Positions 36,449 through 43,811 of a stretch of 56,318 nt of DNA are shown piece by piece. The DNA lies in the NCBI GenBank assembly GCA_913009825.1, contig CAJVYQ010000033.1, positions 1 through 56,318 on the forward strand. Direction: 5' to 3'. The position numbers were made by a program, and so were the translations under genes. The DNA comes from an uncultured Deferribacteres bacterium (GTDB lineage: Bacteria > Zhuqueibacterota > JdFR-76 > DREG01). Every line of letters starts with the position of its first letter. Position 1 is the stretch's first letter. The notes under the pieces were generated by a model. That model saw only the letters and a list, made by a program, of their open reading frames with translations. It did not search any database and was not told where the DNA came from.

Positions 36449-37150
36449 GTGAAAGGTGCAATTTTAAATATAAGAGGAAATTGGGCCCATTTTAAAAAAC
36501 CGGAAACAAATAATAATCCTCTTACTCATGATTTTATTACTAAAACAGCCTTAGTAGGTATGATGGGCGCGGTTCTGGGAATTGAGAGAGAGCAGATGAA
36601 ATCTCAATTCCCTTTACTTACCAGAGGTTTATTGTATGGAGTACAAGTAGTAAATCCGGTTAAAAAAATATCATGGGGATTTACAAGTCGATCCGCCATT
36701 CATCCAACAGCTAAGGGTTCACCTAAATACTTTGAAATATTGAAAGAACCGGAATATCGGGTAGCAATAGCAGTAAATAGCGAAAATATTATTCCGTTAT
36801 TTGCTGATTTTATTGAATCAATTAATCTATCTCAAAGTATTTATGAGCCTGTTTTAGGATGGCATAATTGTCCGGCAGATATAAAAATTGAAGAAAAAGG
36901 AGAATTTGAAGAAAAACAAACTGGTCTATTTTGTGCAAAATGTTTTTTTTCCAACAAGCATAAACCGGACTTAATCAACACTTCCCATTTCAGAGTCGGA
37001 TTTGATAAAATACCAACATTTCAGAATGATGATTTTTGGAATATACCAGAAAATTATGTAGAGGTTATTTATCCTTCTGTTGAGGAATCAATAAGCATTG
37101 AAGGTGAATTCTATAACTTTATGAATAAGGAAAAGTGGTGGTTAATATAG
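36449..37150 (+). CDS. cas5: Type I-B Cas5
   Basis: A 233-residue Cas5 that caps the 5' tag of the crRNA in Cascade. The N-terminus ILNIRGNWAHFKKPETNNNPLTHDFITKTALVGMMGAVLGIER is characteristic of the Cas5h/b group. A GTG start is used, eight bases after AAGGAAGG. The end overlaps cas3 by 16 bp, indicating coupled translation. Confidence 0.92.
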   Translation: MKGAILNIRGNWAHFKKPETNNNPLTHDFITKTALVGMMGAVLGIEREQMKSQFPLLTRGLLYGVQVVNPVKKISWGFTSRSAIHPTAKGSPKYFEILKEPEYRVAIAVNSENIIPLFADFIESINLSQSIYEPVLGWHNCPADIKIEEKGEFEEKQTGLFCAKCFFSNKHKPDLINTSHFRVGFDKIPTFQNDDFWNIPENYVEVIYPSVEESISIEGEFYNFMNKEKWWLI

Positions 37151-39513
37151 AAAAATATGAGTCTCATCCAGGGCGACCACTTTTAGTACATGCAAAAAGG
37201 GTACGAGATAATGTTAAAGATATCACCGACCTACCAATAGTAGAAATTGCAGCTATATTACATGATATCGGTAAACTTAATCCTAATTTTCAAAACAAAT
37301 TAAATGGAGTAAAAAGCGGTTATTCCAGTCATGCCTATTTGTCTGCTTTTATTTTTTACCTTGTTTGTCAAACAGATAGACAATTTCTAAATAATGAATA
37401 TAACATTAAAGAAATTGAAGAAATCATTTCTGTAATAGCTATTGTTGCACATCACCATGGTAATCTTCCGAATTTCGATCATATATTAAATGAAAATGAA
37501 TGCGATAAATTGTTCGATTTCCTGAGAAAGCATCCTGATTTACCAGTGAATAACTTCGTGCAAAAATTTTTTACAATTGAAAATTTTGAAAAACACCTAT
37601 TTAATGAAAAAGCATGGGAAAAATTTAAAATATTAGGTTATGACTCTAAAGATTCATTAAACACATTTCTATCAACCCAGTTTGTTTTTGCGTCTCTTAT
37701 TGTTTCGGATAAAGCAGATGCCGGAAATTATAAAAAGGATGAAAATAATTGTCTACAATTTTTTTCGCAATACAACACTTCACTCGAAAGATATTTGAAT
37801 CAACTTGATCAGACTACAGAGTTAAATAAACTCAGAACCGAAATGCGGAAAAAGGCTATTAAAAATATTTTAAAAAAATACGTAGAAGGAAAACGTGTTT
37901 TTTCATTAACGGCGCCCACCGGCTCGGGGAAAACATTGATGTTACTGTCTCTTGCTGGAGAAATTTTAAAAAAAGAAAACGGTTTGCGCATAATATATGC
38001 TTTGCCATTTCTCTCAATTGTTGAGCAAGTAGAAAAAGAATGTCTGGAAATTTTTCCAGAATATGAAGCTGCTATTTGCCGAATTGACTCAAAGTCAGAG
38101 AATAAAGAATTCGCTAAATTGCAAAGCATGTTGGACGAAGACCCAAGTGCAATAAATAAAATTATTTCAGCGCAATTTGCTGAAGAAATTTTTGATTACC
38201 CATTCATTATCACAACCTTTGTGCGAGTATTTGAAACCCTGTTGAGTAATAAAAATGCTACACTGCTAAAATTGCCTAACTTTGCCAACGCGATTTTTCT
38301 GATTGATGAGATTCAGGCTCTTCCTCCGAGACTTTATGGTTTTTTTACGGCCATTATTGATGTTTTTTGCCGAAAGTATAAATCTTATGCAATCCTTTCT
38401 ACAGCTACGATGCCAAATTTTTCACTTCCGGAAAATAGCAACCATGATCTCAAGGGATTTTTCCCTGAGTATATTTTGCCATCTGAATTGTTGGAATTTG
38501 AATATTTTCAAAATCCATTATTCAATCGATATAAAATTAGTCGCCACACAGTACCAATAGAAATAGATAAACTGGCTGAAATGGTTAGTAAAGAGAAGGA
38601 ATCAGTACTTATTATTTTAAACACTATTCAGGATAGCAAAGATTTATATGCGGAGCTTGTTGCGGAAAACAATAATAACAATTGTATCCTACTTAATACA
38701 CATTTTACTATTGATGACAGAAAAAACAAGATTAATAAATGCAAACAATTTTTAGAAAAACGGAAAAAAGTTATTTTGATCTCTACACAGCTAATTGAAG
38801 CCGGTGTCGATATTGATTTTCCAATTGTTTATCGTGATTTCAGCCCGATTCCGAGTTTAGTTCAGTCAGCGGGCAGGTGTAATAGAAATGGCAAACTCTC
38901 CCGAAAAGGTCATGTCAAATTGATTGATCTGCAAAAGAATCACAATAGCCGCTCAAAATTAATTTATAAAGGAAAGGATGCTTATTTCCTAAATTATGCA
39001 TTTATTAATATTCGTGATAAAAATCTTCGCGAGCCAGATATGTTTGATTTGCAAAAAAAATTTTTCCAGGATATTAAAGAGAATACGCTTTTTGGTCACC
39101 ACAATGGTGTACAATTTGAGAATGGTGAAATAGATTTTATTCAAAGAATTAAAGAATTGAAATTCGCAGAAATAGGGAAATTCAAACTAATTGATGTAAA
39201 AGATTTTGGGGAAGAAATGAGCTTTTATATCCCACAAAACGATAATGATAAAATGTTCGAAAAACTTCAAAGGTTGTTGAAAGATTTACAACGTATTGGA
39301 TTTAATAACTTCAATGATCGAAAAATTAAATCGATTGAAATTAAAAATCAGATAAAAGCAATGTCAGGGAATATCCTTAGGGTCATTATCAAACATGACG
39401 AAGCTGCCCCTCCTGTGAGTAGTGAAATGTGTTATGGTTTATTCAAGTTATCAAGAGAATATTATGACGAACATACTGGTATTCAATTGAAAAGTGGCGG
39501 GCAAATTTTGTAA
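37135..39513 (+). CDS. cas3: Cas3 HD nuclease-helicase
   Basis: A 792-residue type I effector that unwinds and degrades target DNA after Cascade binding. The HD nuclease domain is N-terminal (HAKRV, then ILHDIGK with H43-D44, later VAHHHG). The helicase has Walker A (APTGSGKT, residues 260-267), the DEIQ box (391-394), SAT in ILSTATMP, and the C-terminal STQLIEAGVDIDF plus QSAGRCNRNG motif VI. All catalytic motifs look intact. It starts at a GTG with AAGGA just upstream, inside cas5. Confidence 0.93.
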   Translation: MVVNIEKYESHPGRPLLVHAKRVRDNVKDITDLPIVEIAAILHDIGKLNPNFQNKLNGVKSGYSSHAYLSAFIFYLVCQTDRQFLNNEYNIKEIEEIISVIAIVAHHHGNLPNFDHILNENECDKLFDFLRKHPDLPVNNFVQKFFTIENFEKHLFNEKAWEKFKILGYDSKDSLNTFLSTQFVFASLIVSDKADAGNYKKDENNCLQFFSQYNTSLERYLNQLDQTTELNKLRTEMRKKAIKNILKKYVEGKRVFSLTAPTGSGKTLMLLSLAGEILKKENGLRIIYALPFLSIVEQVEKECLEIFPEYEAAICRIDSKSENKEFAKLQSMLDEDPSAINKIISAQFAEEIFDYPFIITTFVRVFETLLSNKNATLLKLPNFANAIFLIDEIQALPPRLYGFFTAIIDVFCRKYKSYAILSTATMPNFSLPENSNHDLKGFFPEYILPSELLEFEYFQNPLFNRYKISRHTVPIEIDKLAEMVSKEKESVLIILNTIQDSKDLYAELVAENNNNNCILLNTHFTIDDRKNKINKCKQFLEKRKKVILISTQLIEAGVDIDFPIVYRDFSPIPSLVQSAGRCNRNGKLSRKGHVKLIDLQKNHNSRSKLIYKGKDAYFLNYAFINIRDKNLREPDMFDLQKKFFQDIKENTLFGHHNGVQFENGEIDFIQRIKELKFAEIGKFKLIDVKDFGEEMSFYIPQNDNDKMFEKLQRLLKDLQRIGFNNFNDRKIKSIEIKNQIKAMSGNILRVIIKHDEAAPPVSSEMCYGLFKLSREYYDEHTGIQLKSGGQIL

Positions 39514-39520
39514 TAAAAAC

Positions 39521-39553
39521 AGAAACTGACCTTCTCAAAGAAGGTCAGTTTCT
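39521..39553. repeat. 15-bp-stem hairpin downstream of cas3
   Basis: A perfect inverted repeat (AGAAACTGACCTTCT, loop CAA, AGAAGGTCAGTTTCT). A nearly identical hairpin is at 40063-40095, on the other side of the SWIM gene. It lacks a long T-run, so it could be a weak bidirectional terminator or a mobile hairpin. Confidence 0.7.
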
Positions 39554-39580
39554 AATGTTTCAAAAGATAATAGGCGGAAC

Positions 39581-40045
39581 ATGCTCACTTTAAACACCCT
39601 CACAGACACCAAAATCAAAAAAGCCTGCGGTGATGTAATTTTTGAACGGGCTTTGGACTATGTGTCTACCGGTTTTCTGCGTAATCGTCTGCTATATTCC
39701 CGGGCTAACAAACTTACCGGCATAGTGGAAGGAAATTACGGTAATTACCAGACTTCCTTTCAATATTTGCAAACCGGTAATTTGCGCACATCCTGCAGTT
39801 GTCCGGCTGAAATGTATTTTTGTAAACACGCTGCCGCCCTGGGAATTACATACTTGCGGGAGCCGGAAACATTTTTTGATATGAACTCGCAGCCCCCAAT
39901 ACTTGAGCAAAAATCGCAAAAAGAGTTGCAAAATTTGCTGATTCAAATGATCGTCAAACACCCGGATTCTCTCACTCTGCTGGGAATACCGGGTTTTGAA
40001 GATGAGGAAGAAGACGAAAATGATGAAGATGACCGGCAGAGGTGA
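39581..40045 (+). CDS. SWIM zinc-finger protein
   Basis: A 154-residue protein whose centre has the SWIM signature CxCx(n)CxH (TSCSCPAEMYFCKHAAAL), a zinc-binding fold linked to DNA or protein binding. The C-terminus is very acidic (DEEEDENDEDD). There is no helicase or nuclease fusion. It sits alone between two matching hairpins, between cas3 and the ERCC4-nuclease gene. SWIM proteins are not standard Cas components; a link to the neighbouring nuclease is suggested only by adjacency. Confidence 0.82.
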   Translation: MLTLNTLTDTKIKKACGDVIFERALDYVSTGFLRNRLLYSRANKLTGIVEGNYGNYQTSFQYLQTGNLRTSCSCPAEMYFCKHAAALGITYLREPETFFDMNSQPPILEQKSQKELQNLLIQMIVKHPDSLTLLGIPGFEDEEEDENDEDDRQR

Positions 40046-40062
40046 TATTCATTGCAAAGAAA

Positions 40063-40095
40063 AGAAGCTGACCTTCTCAAAGAAGGTCGGTTTCT
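40063..40095. repeat. Hairpin matching the one after cas3
   Basis: AGAAGCTGACCTTCT, loop CAA, AGAAGGTCGGTTTCT: the same hairpin as 39521-39553 with two single-base changes that each leave a G-T pair when transcribed. It stands between the SWIM gene and the ERCC4-nuclease gene. Confidence 0.7.
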
Positions 40096-40136
40096 ATGCA
40101 GTTTCTATAAATTCCTAAACTTTTAAAGACAATATT

Positions 40137-40778
40137 TTGAAGCCGCCGCAAACCACCATCATCGCCGATGACCGCGAAGCCAATTCCGCAGTAGTAGCAG
40201 CTCTGTACGAAATGGAGCGGATCAATCTCATCATCCATCGTTTAAAGATTGGCGATTACCTGATCAATAACAATTTCCTGTTTGAGCGAAAAACGCTGAT
40301 CGATTTTGTCGCATCCATCAAAGATGGCAGGCTGTTTCAACAAACGAAGAAAATGGCAAACGGCCCGCTCAACGGGGCATTGATTTTAGAAGGTACGGCA
40401 AGTGATCTTAGTGGGAGTCGGATGACACGTGAGGCGATCCAGGGTGCGTTGATTACGGTTTCGATTCTATTTGGCGTGCCGGTTTTACGGTCGCAAGATG
40501 CGGTTGAGAGCGCCTCACTTATGATTTTCACTGCACAGCAAATGCGACGATTTTCTAACAGCGCCATTCCAAGGCATGTAAAACGTCCCAAAGGAAAACG
40601 CAAAGCACAGATATACTTGCTGCAAAGTATTCCGGAAATTGGCCCGAAGAGAGCGAAACTGTTAATTGAAAAATTCGGTAGCGCAGAGAAAATATTCCGG
40701 CAGGATTTGCAGCAACTAACTTCAGTGCCGGGAATAGGGAAGAAAGCGGCAAAAGCTATTCGCTGGATTGTTGGGTAA
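40137..40778 (+). CDS. ERCC4 (XPF/MUS81-like) nuclease with helix-hairpin-helix domain
   Basis: A 213-residue protein combining an ERCC4 nuclease fold with a C-terminal HhH pair. The nuclease part has ADDRE and FERKTLIDFVASIKDGRLFQQ, the acidic-ERK(x3)D active site; the HhH pair is IPEIGPKRAKLLIEKFGS and VPGIGKKAAKAIRWI. This is the compact architecture of archaeal XPF, which cleaves branched or flapped DNA. It starts at a TTG, since the catalytic domain begins almost at once and no nearby ATG fits. It is located between cas3 and cas4 on the same strand. A role in CRISPR defence or adaptation is an inference; it could be an unrelated repair gene. Confidence 0.85.
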   Translation: MKPPQTTIIADDREANSAVVAALYEMERINLIIHRLKIGDYLINNNFLFERKTLIDFVASIKDGRLFQQTKKMANGPLNGALILEGTASDLSGSRMTREAIQGALITVSILFGVPVLRSQDAVESASLMIFTAQQMRRFSNSAIPRHVKRPKGKRKAQIYLLQSIPEIGPKRAKLLIEKFGSAEKIFRQDLQQLTSVPGIGKKAAKAIRWIVG

Positions 40779-40784
40779 TGTAGT

Positions 40785-40823
40785 GCGATTCGCTGAATCG
40801 CAGGGTCGAATCGGCGATTCGAC
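40785..40823. repeat. REP-B doublet upstream of the truncated RAYT
   Basis: Two adjacent palindromes, GCGATTCGCTGAATCGC (40785-40801) and GTCGAATCGGCGATTCGAC (40805-40823). Related palindromes lie downstream at 41252-41289 and inside family-A MITEs, so REP and MITE sequences share a core. Confidence 0.75.
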
Positions 40824-40835
40824 CTACAATGCAGC

Positions 40836-41300
40836 ATGAACCGCGACGGAAATTATAATATGATAAGTCACGATTCTGAAATTTTCTACCGCCGTCGTCT
40901 GCCGCATTATCAGCCTCCGGATGCGACGTATTTTATTACGTTTAGATTAAACGGATCGCTGCCGGCAGAAGTGGTTGAAAAAATGATCCGGGAACGTGAA
41001 GAACAGGAAGAACAGATTGCCCAAATTAAAGATGAACAGGAAAAAGAAGAGCGGCTTGCAACCTGCCGAAAATTTTATTTTGGCAAATTCGATGCGCTGC
41101 TTGATCGCGGTGAAACCGGTCCGAAATGGCTGAAAAATCCGAAAATTGCAGAAATAGTAACGGAAGCGATACGTTACCGTGACAATCATGATTATGATTT
41201 GCTGGCGTATTGTGTTATGCCAAACCATGTGCATTTGGTATTTTATGTAGGTCGATTCGCTGAATCGACATTGCGAAACAGCGTTTCGCGTTACATTTAA
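40836..41300 (+). pseudogene. Truncated REP-associated tyrosine transposase (RAYT)
   Basis: The N-terminal two thirds of a Y1/IS200-like transposase: PHYQPPDATYFITFRLNGSLP and the HUH motif in CVMPNHVHLVF are clear. Immediately after the HUH motif the frame enters REP sequence (YVGRFAESTLRNSVSRYI) and stops, so the helix with the catalytic Tyr is missing. An insertion of charged coiled-coil sequence (REREEQEEQIAQIKDEQEKEE) is present as in many RAYTs. The protein should be inactive. ATG 40860 is an alternative start. Confidence 0.8.
41252..41289. repeat. REP-B doublet downstream of the truncated RAYT
   Basis: Two palindromes, TCGATTCGCTGAATCGA (41252-41268) and GCGAAACAGCGTTTCGC (41273-41289), overlap the end of the truncated transposase frame. 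With the upstream doublet they bracket the gene, the usual RAYT-REP arrangement. Confidence 0.75.
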
Positions 41301-41318
41301 GAGAAGGACGGGTTTTAA

Positions 41319-41819
41319 ATGGAAACAGCACCCTCCCTCACAGGCGTGCAGATCAATTACTACTTCATCTGCAAGCGCAAACTGTGGTTGTTCAGCCACG
41401 GTATTCAGATGGAACAGGAATCCGACCGGGTGTTTCTGGGAAAACTGATGCACGAGGAAAGTTACGATCGCGAAAGCAAAGAAATATTTTTAGGAGGTCA
41501 AATCCGCCTGGATCGTATTTCACCGGACGGTGTGATTCATGAAACCAAAATGACCAATAAAATGGAAAAAGCGGATATCTGGCAGCTTAAGTATTATCTG
41601 TATTATCTCAAAAAAAACAACATCTGGCCGGTAACCGGGGAAATTGATTACCCTAAATTACGCAAAACTGAAAAAATTCAATTAAGCCAATCTGATTGTG
41701 AACAGTTGGATAAAATTGTCCGGGAAATTGGTGAAGTATTAAAAAAAGAACGCCCGCCGGAAATTCAAAAAATGTCTATTTGCAAAAAATGCGCTTATTT
41801 TGAATATTGTTGGGGGTGA
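41319..41819 (+). CDS. cas4: CRISPR-associated Cas4 nuclease
   Basis: A 166-residue RecB-type nuclease that trims prespacers and checks PAMs with Cas1-Cas2. The iron-sulfur cysteines are Cys18 (YYFICKRKLW), Cys155, Cys158 and Cys164 (SICKKCAYFEYC). The active-site HETK (IHETKMTNKMEKAD) and QLKYYLYYL are also visible. GAGAAGGA precedes the start. It belongs with cas1 and cas2 but is separated from cas1 by a RAYT and its palindromes. Confidence 0.93.
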   Translation: METAPSLTGVQINYYFICKRKLWLFSHGIQMEQESDRVFLGKLMHEESYDRESKEIFLGGQIRLDRISPDGVIHETKMTNKMEKADIWQLKYYLYYLKKNNIWPVTGEIDYPKLRKTEKIQLSQSDCEQLDKIVREIGEVLKKERPPEIQKMSICKKCAYFEYCWG

Positions 41820-41846
41820 GAAAAACCTATAAACTTTAACTACGCC

Positions 41847-41879
41847 AAACCTCAAAGGTCTTCAAGACCTTTGAGGTTT
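41847..41879. repeat. REP-A palindrome, copy 2
   Basis: A perfect 16+1+16 palindrome with arms AAACCTCAAAGGTCTT and AAGACCTTTGAGGTTT, between cas4 and the intact RAYT. It is followed by two more TTGAGGTTTA half-units (to about 41910). Confidence 0.85.
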
Positions 41880-41927
41880 AGTGTTGAGGTTTAGCGTCGT
41901 TGAGGTTTACAAAAAAGCGAGGCCAAA

Positions 41928-42506
41928 ATGCAAAAAGTAGATTCTTTTTATCCAAACTGCTTTTATCATATTTACAACCGCGGCAATAATCGTGAGAACA
42001 TATTTATTGAAACTGCAAATTACCGATATTTTCTCGATTTAGTGACGAAATATATTTGTCCTATTGCCGAAATATTTGCCTATTGTCTGCTTAAAAATCA
42101 TTTTCATTTTTTGGTACGACTTAAAACCTTTGAGGTTTTAAAAACCTCAAAGGTTTATAGCCAGGCATTTTCTAATTTGTTCAACTCCTATGCCAAAGCA
42201 ATCAATAAACGGTATAACAGAACGGGCAGTTTATTCCAAACCAGATTCGGTAGAAAACAAGTCAAATCCGACGGTTATTTGGTTTATTTAATTCACTATA
42301 TTCATTTTAATCCTCAGAAACATGGGTTGGTAAAAGATTTCCGTCACTACGCTCATTCATCCTATCGATCCATTCTTTCCGTGTGGCCTACAAGGGTGGA
42401 ACGAGAGCAAGTGATTGAACTCTTCGGCGATAGGACCGGGTTTCGGAATTTTCACGAGGAAAATGACGATTTTAGTGTGATTCAGAATTTGGTAGAAGAG
42501 AATTAA
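41928..42506 (+). CDS. REP-associated tyrosine transposase (RAYT), intact
   Basis: A 192-residue Y1-family HUH transposase of the RAYT type: FYPNCFYHIYNRGNNRENIF at the N-terminus, the HUH motif in LKNHFHFLVR, SYAKAINKRYNRTGSLFQTRFGRK, and YLVYLIHYIHFNPQKHGLV with the catalytic-Tyr region. These enzymes act on single-stranded REP hairpins. REP-A palindromes lie on both sides, and one complete copy is inside the coding sequence (42124-42156), encoding LKTFEVLKTSKVY without breaking the frame. It sits between cas4 and cas1. Confidence 0.9.
   Translation: MQKVDSFYPNCFYHIYNRGNNRENIFIETANYRYFLDLVTKYICPIAEIFAYCLLKNHFHFLVRLKTFEVLKTSKVYSQAFSNLFNSYAKAINKRYNRTGSLFQTRFGRKQVKSDGYLVYLIHYIHFNPQKHGLVKDFRHYAHSSYRSILSVWPTRVEREQVIELFGDRTGFRNFHEENDDFSVIQNLVEEN
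42124..42156. repeat. REP-A palindrome inside the RAYT coding sequence
   Basis: A perfect 16+1+16 palindrome (AAACCTTTGAGGTTTT, A, AAAACCTCAAAGGTTT) placed in frame within the transposase gene, shortly after the HUH motif. It has the same core as the flanking copies. Confidence 0.85.
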
Positions 42507-42570
42507 CAGACCTCACTACACAGACCTCAAAGGTCTTAAAGACCTTTGAGGTCTGTGTAGTGAGGTCTGT
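42506..42570. repeat. Perfect 65-nt palindrome (REP-A) between RAYT and cas1
   Basis: A 32-bp arm from 42506 (starting ACAGACCTCACTACACAG), one central base at 42538, and the exact reverse complement to 42570. The inner part is the REP-A core; the outer part adds CAGACCTCACTACA. It begins in the RAYT stop codon and ends 14 bp before the cas1 start, so the cas1 leader would fold into or follow a very long hairpin. Confidence 0.9.
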
Positions 42571-42584
42571 CTACGGAGACAATT

Positions 42585-43676
42585 ATGAAACGAAACTATT
42601 ATTTGTTCAACGCCGGCCGGCTTTCCCGCAAGCAGAACACCATCTTTTTCAGGAAATATGACAAAGTTTCCGATGACGCGGTGGTTGCACGGTTCGAAGA
42701 AGAAGTGGAGAACGAACCGGAATTTACCGAAGGGGAGCCGGAAATCGAGTATAAGGTTTCCGAACAGAAAAAAGTGCTGCCGGTAGAGGATGTGGATTCG
42801 TTTTATATTTTCGGCGAAAGCGATTTTAACCGTAAGTTTCTCAATTTCTGCGGCAGTAAAGGGATACCCATTCATGTGTTCAACTATTACGGATTTTATT
42901 CCGGCACGTACTATCCGCGTGAATTTCTGAACAGCGGCGAACTGTTGCTGCGTCAGGTGCGGACTTTTGATGACAACGAATTGCGCATGGAGATTGCCCG
43001 TGCATTTATTTCCGGCGCCTCCGGCAACATTCTTAAAAATTTGCAGTATTACAACAGCCGCGGCAAGGATACGTCCCGGTTTATCGCAGAAATTTCCGGC
43101 CTGCGGGAACGGATCAAAACAGTAAAAAGGATTGATGAACTGATGGGCATTGAGGGAAATATCCGCCATTGGTATTACGAAGCCTGGCCGCTGATCATCG
43201 ACCGAACCATCGAATTTAACAAACGGGTGAAACATCCGCCGGATAATATGATCAATTCCCTGATCAGTTTTGCCAACACGCTGGTTTATACGACCTGTCT
43301 TTCGGAAATTTACCGCACGCAGTTAAGTCCGCTGATTTCTTATTTGCACGAACCGGGCACCAAGCGGTTCTCGCTGTCGCTGGATCTGGCGGAAATCTTT
43401 AAGCCGCTGCTTGCCGACCGGGCTATTTTCACGCTTTTGAACCGCAAGCAGATCACCGAAAAACATTTTACCACCAAAGGTAAAATCTGCTGGCTCAACG
43501 AAGAGGGGAAGAAAATATTTGTGCGTGATTTTGACGAACGGCTGGCCACCACATTGAAGCATCGGAAACTGGGGCGAAATGTAAGCTACCGCCGGCTGAT
43601 CCGTCTGGAATGTTACAAATTGATTAAGCATCTGCTGGGGCAGGAAAAATATAGTGCATTTCAAATTTGGTGGTAA
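42585..43676 (+). CDS. cas1: CRISPR integrase Cas1
   Basis: A 363-residue Cas1 of the type I-B kind that, with Cas2, inserts spacers next to the leader. The metal-binding catalytic residues are visible: Glu190 (GIEGNIRHWYYEAW), His255 (YLHEPGTKRFSL) and Asp267/Glu270 (DLAEIFKP). The N-terminal beta domain carries an extra acidic stretch of about 30 residues (residues 30-68, EEEVENEPEFTEGEPEIE) before the usual PVEDVDSFYIFGE. It is separated from cas2 by the whole type III-A module. Confidence 0.94.
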   Translation: MKRNYYLFNAGRLSRKQNTIFFRKYDKVSDDAVVARFEEEVENEPEFTEGEPEIEYKVSEQKKVLPVEDVDSFYIFGESDFNRKFLNFCGSKGIPIHVFNYYGFYSGTYYPREFLNSGELLLRQVRTFDDNELRMEIARAFISGASGNILKNLQYYNSRGKDTSRFIAEISGLRERIKTVKRIDELMGIEGNIRHWYYEAWPLIIDRTIEFNKRVKHPPDNMINSLISFANTLVYTTCLSEIYRTQLSPLISYLHEPGTKRFSLSLDLAEIFKPLLADRAIFTLLNRKQITEKHFTTKGKICWLNEEGKKIFVRDFDERLATTLKHRKLGRNVSYRRLIRLECYKLIKHLLGQEKYSAFQIWW

Positions 43677-43811
43677 GGATGAAATGTCATTCAGTAGGAA
43701 TCTTGTTCGTTTATTGCCTGGATTTGACAAGATTCCTCCCCTTGGGAGGCGGATAGGCTGAATGACAGGAAAAACGCTCAATGTAGGTAATAAAAAATAT
43801 GAGGTAAAATT
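43677..43811. mobile_element. Degenerate MITE family A copy between cas1 and cas10
   Basis: The interior (ATGTCATTCAGTAGGAATCT, then GAATGACAGG) and the right end (CGCTCAATGTAGG, ending 43787) match family A copies at 25138 and 50881. The left terminal repeat is missing or eroded, and no target duplication is visible. It lies directly after cas1, and the rest of the gap is the cas10 leader. Confidence 0.6.

Noticed and set aside
41319-41819. Possible fusion or partner of cas4 with the neighbouring RAYTs to form a casposon-like unit
   Set aside because: The RAYTs are ordinary Y1 transposases with their own REP sequences, and there are no casposon terminal repeats or polymerase gene; they are better explained as independent insertions.
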